Notes under the pieces: model-generated | Database searches by the model: none | Seen by the model: the letters and a program-made list of their open reading frames with translations, nothing else | Told to the model about the DNA's origin: nothing | NCBI GenBank assembly: GCA_022824315.1 | Contig: JAJEAC010000048.1 | Coordinates: 1 to 64,000, forward strand | Reading direction: 5' to 3' | Origin: Silicimonas sp. | GTDB taxonomy: Bacteria; Pseudomonadota; Alphaproteobacteria; Rhodobacterales; Rhodobacteraceae | DNA: 64,000 nt | Shown here: piece by piece, positions 41,647 through 49,701 of the stretch | Layout of the letters: every line of letters starts with the position of its first letter | How positions within the stretch are numbered: the stretch's first letter is position 1 | Program-made: the position numbers and the translations under genes

Positions 41647-42501
41647 ATGGCGCTGTTCAAACGCGAACTTGCAATGCTCCGCGACGTTCTGCAGTCATGC
41701 GGAAGTTCAGCTGTTCGCACGGCATTCGCGTTGCGAAACCTCTGCAAACCTCCGGATTCCTTGATGATCGCGTTCTATCGGATCGGTTTTTTTGCGCTTC
41801 TGATGGCCCTGTGGCAAGTCGCAGCCACCAGGATGGGCACCAACGTCCTGCCAAGTCCCCTTGCGACTTGGCGGGCGGCGCAGACGCTTGTCGGCGAAGG
41901 GCAGTTGATCGTGGCCATCGGCGACAGTCTGACAGTGTACCTCAGCGGTTTCGCCATCGCTATCATCGTAGGCGTGCCCCTCGGCGTGGTCATGGGGGGA
42001 TTTCGGGTTCTCGGAAAGACGCTTGAGGTCTACGTCTTCGCGCTGGCTGCGACGCCGAGAGTCGCCTTCATCCCGCTGATCATCGTGTTGCTGGGCCTAG
42101 GGGTTGAGGCCAAGACTTTCATCGTCTTTCTCGGCGCGTTGATGCCGATCCTGATCAATGCCTATGCCGGCGTTCTTGCAGCCGATGAGGAACTGCTGGA
42201 AATGGCCAGATCCGTTGGCACCCCGCGCGGTCGGATATTCACGAGCATTGTCTTGCCAGGTGCAGTTCCCTTCGTCATCGTCGGATTGCGCATCGGCGCA
42301 ACGATCGGCTTGATCAACACGGTTGTGGCCGAACTTTATACCGCGGTGCGGGGACTGGGTGGGCTGCTGGCGATCTATGGCAACACGTTCCGCATGGCAG
42401 AGTATTTCGTTGTCGTTCTGACACTCGCGACAGTCGGAGTGATTGTTACAGAGAGCCTACGTTACATCGAAGCACGTGTATCACGCTGGCGCGACGTCTA
42501 G
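41647..42501 (+). CDS. NitT/TauT-type ABC transporter permease
   Basis: 284 residues. ATG 41647 is preceded by GGAGG; ATG 41635 and the later ATG 41764 are alternatives, because the N-terminal 40 residues are hydrophilic and atypical. Membrane helices start at IGFFALLMALWQVAATRM. The cytoplasmic EAA-type loop (EELLEMARSVGTPRGR) is intact. The protein belongs to the SsuC/TauC/NrtB group that imports sulfonates, nitrate, cyanate or pyrimidine precursors. It lies about 150 bp after the LysR gene and 63 bp before the binding-protein gene. Confidence 0.88.
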   Translation: MALFKRELAMLRDVLQSCGSSAVRTAFALRNLCKPPDSLMIAFYRIGFFALLMALWQVAATRMGTNVLPSPLATWRAAQTLVGEGQLIVAIGDSLTVYLSGFAIAIIVGVPLGVVMGGFRVLGKTLEVYVFALAATPRVAFIPLIIVLLGLGVEAKTFIVFLGALMPILINAYAGVLAADEELLEMARSVGTPRGRIFTSIVLPGAVPFVIVGLRIGATIGLINTVVAELYTAVRGLGGLLAIYGNTFRMAEYFVVVLTLATVGVIVTESLRYIEARVSRWRDV

Positions 42502-42564
42502 CTGGCCGCAATCCCGTGGCCAGAGGACACTTGCCAAGCGTGGTCAATTTTGGAGGACTCAAGA

Positions 42565-43587
42565 ATGGCAGAAGTTTTCATCAGGTCTCTGGCGGCCCTT
42601 GTGGCCGTGTTCATTGCACTCGGGCACTCTGCGCATGCGGATCCCCTGCGACTGATCGTGACCCACCTGCAACCGCCGCTGGTGCCGAATTCGGTCATGG
42701 ACCTTGCATTGGAGCTCGGATATTTCGAGCGCGAAGGCGTCGACGTGGAGTTGGTCCGCGTCCAGCAGACGCCGTTGGCCGTTGCAGCCATCCTTGCAGG
42801 AGAGGGCGACATGGCCAACGTCGGCGTCAGTGCCGTGTTGCAGTTGCACGCCCTGGGGGACGATACACTTAAGGCTGTCACCTCGCCCAACAAGTCGCTG
42901 CCGTTCCTGATCGCCGCGAAGGATGAGATCTCCAGTACGTCCGATCTGCAAGGTCGCGTTTTTGGTGTGGGACGGATCGGCAGCCTTGATCATTCACTAA
43001 GCAGCAATGTGCTCGAGGCTCATGGCATTTCAATGGCAGCGATGGAAGTGGTAACGCTTGGCCAGCCCGCAGTGCGGGCGCGGGCGCTGGTCGCTGGTCA
43101 GGTAGATGCGACGACCATGTCCATTGGCACGTGGCTTTCCATCCCGAACAGGTCAGGCATAGCGATCCTCGTTCCGTCGGATGACTATTACGCGCGGGCA
43201 CCTGTGGTGAACAAGGTCAACGTGGTGACCGCCGAGGTCCTGGAAACCCGGCGCGACGATGTCATCGCCATGGTGCGCGCGTTGACAAGGATCTCGCGTG
43301 ACTTCGCTGCCGACCCCGATCTCTGGGCTTCCGCGATGGCGACGCATGCGCCGCAGATGGCGCCTGAAACACTTCGGGAACTGGCCCAGAGCTTTGCCGG
43401 AGGCTGGAGCGTAAATGGCGGAATGGGCCGTGGCGAACTGCAGTTCACGCAGGACTGGGTGTACCGGACGGACGATTTCAAGGACGCGGCGCCAGTCGAT
43501 CTGGATGACTGGGTAGATTTCACCGTGGCTGATGACGTGATCGCAGAACTCGGGGTTGTTGAAGATGCGGACGCTCCGTCACGATGA
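42565..43587 (+). CDS. NitT/TauT-type (NMT1/SsuA-like) periplasmic substrate-binding protein
   Basis: 340 residues from ATG 42565 with GGAGG eight nt upstream. The signal peptide MAEVFIRSLAALVAVFIALG is cleaved near AHA/DP. The mature protein has LALELGYFEREGVDVELVRV, AILAGEGDMANVGVSAVLQL and DLQGRVFGVGRIGSLDHSLS, the standard NMT1/SsuA layout. Its stop overlaps the ATPase start by 4 nt. The ligand is unknown. Given the neighbours it could be an alcohol-related organic compound, a metal chelate or a cofactor. Confidence 0.88.
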   Translation: MAEVFIRSLAALVAVFIALGHSAHADPLRLIVTHLQPPLVPNSVMDLALELGYFEREGVDVELVRVQQTPLAVAAILAGEGDMANVGVSAVLQLHALGDDTLKAVTSPNKSLPFLIAAKDEISSTSDLQGRVFGVGRIGSLDHSLSSNVLEAHGISMAAMEVVTLGQPAVRARALVAGQVDATTMSIGTWLSIPNRSGIAILVPSDDYYARAPVVNKVNVVTAEVLETRRDDVIAMVRALTRISRDFAADPDLWASAMATHAPQMAPETLRELAQSFAGGWSVNGGMGRGELQFTQDWVYRTDDFKDAAPVDLDDWVDFTVADDVIAELGVVEDADAPSR

Positions 43588-44453
43588 TGTCCGCCGGAGA
43601 TCCGGTGGAGCGATCTGGCGATGCGGAGGTTCGGGTCGTTCTGGACCGCGTTTGCAAGAGCTTCGCCCCTGCCGGCGGAGGCGATCGGGTTTCGGCCCTG
43701 CAAGACGCCTCGCTATCCGTCGGGAGCGGAAAATTTCTTGCCCTGCTTGGGCCGTCAGGATGCGGAAAGACCACCCTGCTGCGACTTGTGGACGGCCTGA
43801 TCCAGCCCGACAGCGGAACGGTGCACGTATTTGGTGCGCCCCCCCGACCTGGTCCGGACATCGGCTTTGTGTTCCAGTCCTTTCGGCTCATTCCTTGGGC
43901 CAAGGTTACTCGAAACGTGGATTTCTCTCTGCGCGATCTCGGGCTGACCGCCGCGGAACGGGAAGAGCGGACGCGCCGAGTCATCAAGATGGTGGGGTTG
44001 ACTCGCTTTGCCAATGCCTATCCGGCAACGTTGTCCGGCGGCATGAAGCAGCGGGTGGCTTTGGCGCGCGCATTGGCGCCGGAACCCAAGGTCCTGTTGA
44101 TGGACGAGCCCTTTGCCAGCATCGACGCGCAGACTCGCGAATTGATGCAGATCGAACTGATGCGCATATGGACCCGCCGCCGCCCAGCCGTGTTGTTCGT
44201 GACCCACAGCGTGGACGAAGCGATCATATTGGCAGACGAGATCGCGTTGATGGGACCGAGCCCCGGCAAGGTGATCGAAACCGTTCCGGTCGATCTGGAA
44301 CGGCCGCGCTGGACCTACGACGCCCGTGCGGAACCGCGCTACGTCGAGCTTCGCAAGCACCTCTCCAGCCGGATGAGGCAGTTCGTGCTGAGCGATCCGG
44401 CGTCCGAGTTTTTTGGTCGAGATCTCGTTCAGCCGGACGGGATGGGTTCCTGA
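43584..44453 (+). CDS. NitT/TauT-type ABC transporter ATP-binding protein
   Basis: 289 residues. Walker A is LLGPSGCGKTTLLR, the Q-loop is GFVFQSFRLIPWAKV, the signature is LSGGMKQRVALARAL, Walker B is KVLLMDEPFASIDAQTRE and the switch His is in VLFVTHSVDEA. This is the SsuB/TauB/NrtD pattern. It is last in the permease-binding protein-ATPase set; the cytochrome gene follows 28 bp later and may be in the same transcript. Confidence 0.94.
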   Translation: MMSAGDPVERSGDAEVRVVLDRVCKSFAPAGGGDRVSALQDASLSVGSGKFLALLGPSGCGKTTLLRLVDGLIQPDSGTVHVFGAPPRPGPDIGFVFQSFRLIPWAKVTRNVDFSLRDLGLTAAEREERTRRVIKMVGLTRFANAYPATLSGGMKQRVALARALAPEPKVLLMDEPFASIDAQTRELMQIELMRIWTRRRPAVLFVTHSVDEAIILADEIALMGPSPGKVIETVPVDLERPRWTYDARAEPRYVELRKHLSSRMRQFVLSDPASEFFGRDLVQPDGMGS

Positions 44454-44481
44454 GACTTGCGGTCGGCCGCGGTTAGTTAGG

Positions 44482-45426
44482 ATGGCAAGAATGGCAAAGA
44501 TGGCAACGGCACTCGGAGCCCGGAAATCGGGAGAGACCGGCATTCGCTCGTCACGCCTGTCCGGCGGACCAGTGCTTCTGCGGCTCGCGACCATGTTTGG
44601 AATGTCGCTCGCTGCCATGCTGCCGACTGCACCGGTCTTCGCAGAGAGCAACGCGACCGGCGACGGCGCCGCGGGCCAGGTTGCCTTCGCAAGGCGGTGC
44701 GCCACCTGCCACGTGGTTGTCAACGAGTCCGGCGAGACGCTCGCGGGCCGCAAGAGCAAGACTGGCCCCAATCTTTATGGCATCGCAATGCACGGTCTGG
44801 CCATGGTTCCGGATTTTCGCTACAGCGCTTCGATGGTTGCGGCCGGTGAAGCCGACCTCGTCTGGACCGAAGAGAACTTCGTCGGTTACGTGATTGACCC
44901 GACAGGGTGGCTGCGCGCTACGCTTGACGATCCTCGTGCACGCTCCAAGATGACCTTCAAGTTGCGCAAGGAAGACGATGCACGTAACATTTTTGCGTAT
45001 CTGGCCGCCCTCGATCCAGAGGGCCCCTTGGAGTCTGCATCGGAAGACATCCCCAAACCTGAAGTGGAAACGGAGCAGGTGTTCGTTGCGATCCAGGTTT
45101 CCTACGCCTCGGATCAGGCTGATCGCGGCGAGAAACGTTACAAGAAGGATTGTCAGGAATGCCATGGAGACGACCTCAAGGGCGGGTTGAACGGCGGCGC
45201 GCCCCTGCGCGGGTTGGCATTCGGGAAAAAATACTTCGACGCGATGCCAGCGTCGGTGATGTTCGAGTACATGAGCGCGACAATGCCGCCGAACGCGCCA
45301 GGGCGGTATTCCGAAAACACGTACGCCGAACTCATGGCCTACATCCTCAAGCGAAACGGATTCAAGGCCGGCGCACCGCTTCCAACGGACCTCGATGCGC
45401 TCGACCAAATGACCATCGAAAAGTGA
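44482..45426 (+). CDS. Exported diheme cytochrome c
   Basis: 314 residues from ATG 44482; ATGs at 44491 and 44500 are equally possible. A hydrophobic export signal ends near PVFA/ES after a long basic N-region. Domain 1 has heme motif CATCH with KTGPNLYGI and a probable Met ligand in ARSKMTFKL. Domain 2 has CQECH with a probable Met in SATMPPNAPGRYS. A Glu/Pro-rich linker separates them. Diheme c-type cytochromes of this kind shuttle electrons from periplasmic dehydrogenases to an oxidase. It is next to the M50-like gene and faces the PQQ-dehydrogenase operon. Confidence 0.88.
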   Translation: MARMAKMATALGARKSGETGIRSSRLSGGPVLLRLATMFGMSLAAMLPTAPVFAESNATGDGAAGQVAFARRCATCHVVVNESGETLAGRKSKTGPNLYGIAMHGLAMVPDFRYSASMVAAGEADLVWTEENFVGYVIDPTGWLRATLDDPRARSKMTFKLRKEDDARNIFAYLAALDPEGPLESASEDIPKPEVETEQVFVAIQVSYASDQADRGEKRYKKDCQECHGDDLKGGLNGGAPLRGLAFGKKYFDAMPASVMFEYMSATMPPNAPGRYSENTYAELMAYILKRNGFKAGAPLPTDLDALDQMTIEK

Positions 45427-45472
45427 CACGCCGACTTCATGTGAAAGGCGTCAGGCGTCTGGCCGGAGCCTG

Positions 45473-46084
45473 TTGATGGGGTTGTCGGACATTTCGCTTC
45501 AGATGGTCGGCTTTCGAGTCTTGACGCTGTTGCTCCTTGCCGGCCTGCATGGCGGCCTCGTGGCGGGGGCGGCGGACCTGCTTGGCGACAAGGGGCCCAA
45601 GCACGACGGGCGCCTGACCATCGTTCCGACGAACCACGTGGATCTTGTCGGAGCGTTCAGTCTGGTCGTGTTCGGATTGGGTTGGACGAAGCAGGTTTCG
45701 GTTGACGTCCGGGAAATGCGTGTCGGTCGGATCGGCATCATTATCGTCATCCTGACCGGTTTCATTGGCTTGCTTGTCGCCGCTGCGATTCTCGATGCCC
45801 TTATCCGGCCGGCCCTGACAATGTTGCCATACACGACAGGTTTGGCCACCGCGGCATTCCTTCACGCCGCCGCCAGCCTGACGATCTGGTTTGCCTTGCT
45901 AAGCCTGATCCCGGTCCCGCCGCTCACCGGCGGGCTGATTCTCGGCGCATACGGTATCCGTGTTCCTCAGCGGTTTCAGTGGATCCTGACGGCGGCGTTG
46001 GTCGCGGCGGTGGCGTTCGACGTGTTTCACCGGCATCTGGGCCCGACCCATGCCTTCCTGACGCGCGTCATGCTCGGGGAGTAG
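45473..46084 (+). CDS. M50-like (site-2-protease fold) membrane protein lacking HExxH
   Basis: 203 residues with about five membrane helices. The region LLSLIPVPPLTGG corresponds to the M50 'N/LxPxPPLDGG' motif, but the Asp is Thr here. The N-terminal helix contains only LHGGLVAGAAD where HExxH should be, so the zinc site is absent. It is probably not a protease and may act as a membrane chaperone or partner. It follows the diheme cytochrome gene by 46 bp and converges with the ABC-2/PQQ operon. I do not know a characterised homologue. Confidence 0.6.
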   Translation: MMGLSDISLQMVGFRVLTLLLLAGLHGGLVAGAADLLGDKGPKHDGRLTIVPTNHVDLVGAFSLVVFGLGWTKQVSVDVREMRVGRIGIIIVILTGFIGLLVAAAILDALIRPALTMLPYTTGLATAAFLHAAASLTIWFALLSLIPVPPLTGGLILGAYGIRVPQRFQWILTAALVAAVAFDVFHRHLGPTHAFLTRVMLGE

Positions 46085-46091
46085 GCCGAAT

Positions 46092-46919
46092 TTACGCACC
46101 GCGACCGTCCGGGCCCGCCGAGGTCACACCATATCGGCCCAGGATGGCCGCCAATGTGCCGTCCTCCTTCATCTTCTCGAAAGCTTCGGTGATCTTGCGC
46201 TTCAGCGTCAAATCGCCTTTCCAAAGTCCGATGACCAGATTGTAGCGTGCGAGTTCATCAGGCAACGGCGCAACCCACCAGCCCGTCTTGGCCGCCAGCT
46301 CACTGGCCAGGAGTGCCTCCGTTATGCCGCCTGCGAGAGCGCCGTTCGAGATGCCATCGACCAGCAGGTCGGCATTGCGCATGACACGAACGGTGACGTT
46401 CCTGCGCCTAAGGTAACTTGACAGCTCGATGCGATCGAGACCGGAAACAAGGGTCAACGCACCCAGGCTGAGACCGCCGATGTCCTCAAGCGGCGCGGGC
46501 GCGATGACGGCCCAGCCGGTTTCGGCATAAGGCGGACCTGTGTCAAGAAACGACCGCGTCAGCGCCGAGTCCACAACGCCCCCGGCCAGAAGATGGCAGT
46601 TGGCGCGGCTAATGCCCCAGTTGCGCGGATTGAAGTCTCGGCCCATGGCATCGACCGGATTGAGCAACAGCCGGACGCCGATATGGTCTCTAATGGCCTC
46701 GAGCAATTCGACATCTATCCCGGGCCGGTGGGGATCTCCGGTTACCAGTGGCGGATAATCTCTGGGAATGCAGGCCCGGATTGCGTCGTTCGCTTCGACT
46801 TCGCGAAGCGAAGTGTCGGGAGGCAGAAACGTGACCAGCAGCATCAAGCCAACGACCAGAAGAAGCCCGCCTATATCGCCCGCAAGTCGACGTAGCGTGA
46901 GCATGATCCGCCCCCTCAT
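46092..46919 (-). CDS. Periplasmic SBP_bac_3-type binding protein of the PQQ-dehydrogenase operon (PedA-like)
   Basis: 275 residues. An N-terminal hydrophobic segment (GGLLLVVGLMLLVTFL) is a signal or membrane anchor. The domain resembles extracellular solute-binding family 3 (IRACIPRDYPPLV, PGIDVELLEAIRDHIGVRL, and the late KRKITEAFEKMKEDGTLAAI). Similar proteins are named 'quinoprotein dehydrogenase-associated putative ABC transporter substrate-binding protein', or MoxJ/XoxJ, in methylotrophs. It is the last gene of the operon, overlapping the permease stop by 4 nt. An alternative start is 46904. Confidence 0.78.
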   Translation of the reverse strand: MRGRIMLTLRRLAGDIGGLLLVVGLMLLVTFLPPDTSLREVEANDAIRACIPRDYPPLVTGDPHRPGIDVELLEAIRDHIGVRLLLNPVDAMGRDFNPRNWGISRANCHLLAGGVVDSALTRSFLDTGPPYAETGWAVIAPAPLEDIGGLSLGALTLVSGLDRIELSSYLRRRNVTVRVMRNADLLVDGISNGALAGGITEALLASELAAKTGWWVAPLPDELARYNLVIGLWKGDLTLKRKITEAFEKMKEDGTLAAILGRYGVTSAGPDGRGA

Positions 46920-47770
46920 GTCTTGCGGAAATCGAACAGCGCAATCGCGAACAGGACCACTCCGGCAATGAGCATGATCGCAATGCCAAGCCGGGGATCG
47001 AACTGGTTGTAGTCAATCAATGCGCCGCGCAGCGCGTCCACCGCATATGTCAGCGGATTGTACTGAACGAGGGTGACCAGCCATTCGGGGTAGACGACGC
47101 GGGTCTGCGCTTGCGTCAAGGCCGGATCAAGGGGAAAGATCGAGCTGGATGTAAAGTACAGCGGAAGGATGACCGCGTTCGAGAAGACGCCAAAGCCCGC
47201 GAAACTGCGGACGCGATTGGCGATCACAACGCCCAGCGAGGTCAGCGCGAAGGCGAGCATGGCCATCAGGCCAAGCGCCTTCAACACATCGAGCCAAGTC
47301 AGCGGCACGTCGGCGAAGCGGGCCAGCAGCAGAACCAGGCAGCCATGAATGACCGCCACCGTTGCGCCACCCAACACCTTTCCCAACAGCACCGAGCCGC
47401 GTGACATCGGCGAGACCAGTACCTCACGCAGGAAACCGAACTCGCGGTCCCAGATGACCGAAACGGCCGACTGGACCGACGTGTACATGATGTTGAGCGC
47501 CACGACGGCGGGAAAGATGAACTGCAGGTAGGTGAAGGGCACGACGAAGCTCACCTCGCCGTAGACCTCGCCTCGAAAATAGGGATTGAGGCCGATACCG
47601 AGAATCAAGACCCAAAGAATGGGCCGGCTGATGCCGCCGATCAACTGGCCACGATCCCGCATGGAGCGTTTCACTTCGCGCAGCCAAAGGCCGTAAAGGC
47701 CGCCGAGCTCGATCAGAAACGCCGGCTGCCGGCCGCTGGACTCGATGTCAGTGGTTTCTCCGGAGGTCAT
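46916..47770 (-). CDS. ABC-2 type transporter permease (PedC-like)
   Basis: 284 residues with six predicted helices and the ABC-2 conserved block (LREVLVSPMSRGSVLLGKVLGGATVA). An amphipathic N-terminal segment precedes the first helix, typical of NodJ/DrrB-type exporters. It overlaps the ATPase by 4 nt and the following binding-protein gene by 4 nt. ABC-2 permeases usually export, so pairing with two solute-binding-like proteins is atypical and is the hallmark of the PedA1A2BC kind of system. Confidence 0.88.
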   Translation of the reverse strand: MTSGETTDIESSGRQPAFLIELGGLYGLWLREVKRSMRDRGQLIGGISRPILWVLILGIGLNPYFRGEVYGEVSFVVPFTYLQFIFPAVVALNIMYTSVQSAVSVIWDREFGFLREVLVSPMSRGSVLLGKVLGGATVAVIHGCLVLLLARFADVPLTWLDVLKALGLMAMLAFALTSLGVVIANRVRSFAGFGVFSNAVILPLYFTSSSIFPLDPALTQAQTRVVYPEWLVTLVQYNPLTYAVDALRGALIDYNQFDPRLGIAIMLIAGVVLFAIALFDFRKT

Positions 47771-48762
47771 CTCGTGTGCTCCCCGCCACGCTTCCCGAAA
47801 GCGAAGGTGCGCTCGCGGGCGCCGGCGGCTTGGTCGCGAATTTCTCGGCCGGTCAGAGACAGAAACACTGTCGCGAGGCTCGGACGCTCAACTGCCAGAG
47901 AGCGAACGCGGCCACCGTAATCAGCAAAGACGGTTTCGGCGAACGCGTCGTCTGAAGCAAGCAGGATGGCATCGTGCGCTTCGCTCACAAGGCGATCTGC
48001 AAAGCGGCTGAGAATTTCCCGACGATCTTCCTCTGATCTGGGTGCGATGCGTAGTATCTGCTGACCATATTCCTGCTTCAGCGCCTCTGGAGTGCCAAGT
48101 GCCAGGACTTTGCCGTGATCTACGATGCAGGCACGGTCACAACCCTCGACTTCCTCGATGTAATGCGTGGTCACAAGCACGGTGATCCGGCGTTCGATCC
48201 CCAGTCGGCGGATGTAGGACCAGATACGGTCGCGGGATTGGGCGTCAAGCCCGACCGTCGGTTCGTCGAGCAGAAGGATCTCGGCGTCGTGGATCAAAGC
48301 GCGGGCAATCTCCAGCCGGCGTTTCATTCCTGACGACAGCATCTGGACCGGCTTGTCGGTCCAATCGGTCAGTTCCACGAGCGCCAGCATTTCGTGGATG
48401 CGTTGTCGCCGCAGCTTTCGCGGCACGCCAAAAACCAACCCGTGCAATTCAAGGTTCTCGCGTACCGTGAGCCGATCGTCGAGGCTGGGCTCCTGGAATA
48501 CGAGGCCAAGGCGGCGGCGGGCGGCACGCGACTGTTTGACGACATCGCGACCGCAGATCTGTGCAGCGCCGCTGTCAGGGCGCAGGAGCGTGCAAAGGAT
48601 GTGCATGAGCGTCGTCTTGCCAGCACCATTGGGCCCAAGCAGGGCGAAAAGCTCCTTTTCGTCGACGTCGAAGCTGACCGCGTCCAGCGCCAAGGTACGC
48701 CCGTACCGTTTGGAAACCGCGTCGACACGGATGGCAGGTCTAGGGATTGGCGCCGGTGACAT
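47767..48762 (-). CDS. ABC-2 type transporter ATP-binding protein (PedB-like)
   Basis: 331 residues. Walker A is LLGPNGAGKTTLMHIL, the Q-loop is LGLVFQEPSLDDRLTV, the signature is LSSGMKRRLEIARALI, Walker B is EILLLDEPTVGLDAQ and the H-loop is VLVTTHYIEE. The C-terminal extension of about 90 residues after the cassette is usual for NodI/DrrA-type exporters. The start overlaps the stop of the upstream binding-protein gene (TGATG). Confidence 0.93.
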   Translation of the reverse strand: MSPAPIPRPAIRVDAVSKRYGRTLALDAVSFDVDEKELFALLGPNGAGKTTLMHILCTLLRPDSGAAQICGRDVVKQSRAARRRLGLVFQEPSLDDRLTVRENLELHGLVFGVPRKLRRQRIHEMLALVELTDWTDKPVQMLSSGMKRRLEIARALIHDAEILLLDEPTVGLDAQSRDRIWSYIRRLGIERRITVLVTTHYIEEVEGCDRACIVDHGKVLALGTPEALKQEYGQQILRIAPRSEEDRREILSRFADRLVSEAHDAILLASDDAFAETVFADYGGRVRSLAVERPSLATVFLSLTGREIRDQAAGARERTFAFGKRGGEHTR

Positions 48763-49637
48763 CAGCGTTTCGCCGTCGCGGGGAACCGATAGTCATCAAG
48801 AATGTCCGAAATCGTCCCATCTGCGATAAGTGCGGCAATCGCCTCGTCTATGGCGGTGCGCAGAAACGTCTCGTCTCGGAGCATCATTGCACCGACGCCC
48901 AGGGCTGTGGGCGGCAAAGGTCTTGGATCAATCCTGCGCAGTTCAGAAAATGCGGGTTCCGTACGTTGTTTGGCCCAAAGCGTCGGAGCCCAGATCAGGG
49001 CCACATCTGCCGAACCGTCCAAAAGCGACTCCAGTGCCAGATCGTTTGTGCCCTTGGGGTGCACGGGCCAGCGGTCCCGTGCCGGCAACGCGGAGACGTA
49101 TGACACCAGCCGCACATGCGCTGAAGTGCCCAACGTCGCTCCGATCGGCCGCCCGGATGGAAGATCGCCCAGCGAGCCGATGTTCGGGTCGCTCGCGACA
49201 AAGATGTACTCGGCCTCATAATAGGGCCGGGTCAATGTGGCCCATTGGGAATAACCGCCGGGGATCAGCTTGAAGCCCAGATGCATGTCGCAATGCTCCA
49301 CCAGAAGCGCGTAGACCTTGGTGATGTCTTCGGCAACGAAGTTCTTTTCCACCATATATTGCTGCGGTTCCAGCAACAGGGCCGAGGCGACGGCGTCAGC
49401 GATGGCGGCGGCCACTTCCCAGTCGGGATCGCGCCGGTCTACGCAGTATCGAAGCTGGGACTCGTCGAGACGCCGGCCGAAGGCCCAGTGGTTTGGAGCG
49501 AAAGGCTTGAAGAAGAACTCGGGCTCTTCAGCCGAACCCGGGTGGGGCGACAATCCGGCCAGCAGAACCGCCAGCGCCAGAAACCGACTGGCAATGCACA
49601 GGAACGTGAACAGGGCAGGCAAGTCCGGACCTCTCAA
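48762..49637 (-). CDS. Second periplasmic binding protein of the PQQ-dehydrogenase operon (PedA/MoxJ-like)
   Basis: 291 residues with a long signal peptide (CIASRFLALAVLLAGLSPHP, cleavage near GSA/EE). The mature protein opens with a characteristic LDESQLRYCVDRRDPDWEVA and has SBP_bac_3-like features (FVAEDITKVYALLVEHCDMH, PIGATLGTSAHVRLV). Two Cys are conserved in spacing. It lies 64 bp after the PQQ dehydrogenase gene and overlaps the ATPase gene. Such proteins are associated with dehydrogenase maturation, cytochrome c delivery or lanthanide/PQQ handling; the precise role is not established. Confidence 0.75.
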   Translation of the reverse strand: MRGPDLPALFTFLCIASRFLALAVLLAGLSPHPGSAEEPEFFFKPFAPNHWAFGRRLDESQLRYCVDRRDPDWEVAAAIADAVASALLLEPQQYMVEKNFVAEDITKVYALLVEHCDMHLGFKLIPGGYSQWATLTRPYYEAEYIFVASDPNIGSLGDLPSGRPIGATLGTSAHVRLVSYVSALPARDRWPVHPKGTNDLALESLLDGSADVALIWAPTLWAKQRTEPAFSELRRIDPRPLPPTALGVGAMMLRDETFLRTAIDEAIAALIADGTISDILDDYRFPATAKR

Positions 49638-49701
49638 GCGTGCCGGGCGGATTGGAGACTACCATATCCGCCCGGCCGCATTTCGAAAAGCGCTTTGGCA
49701 A

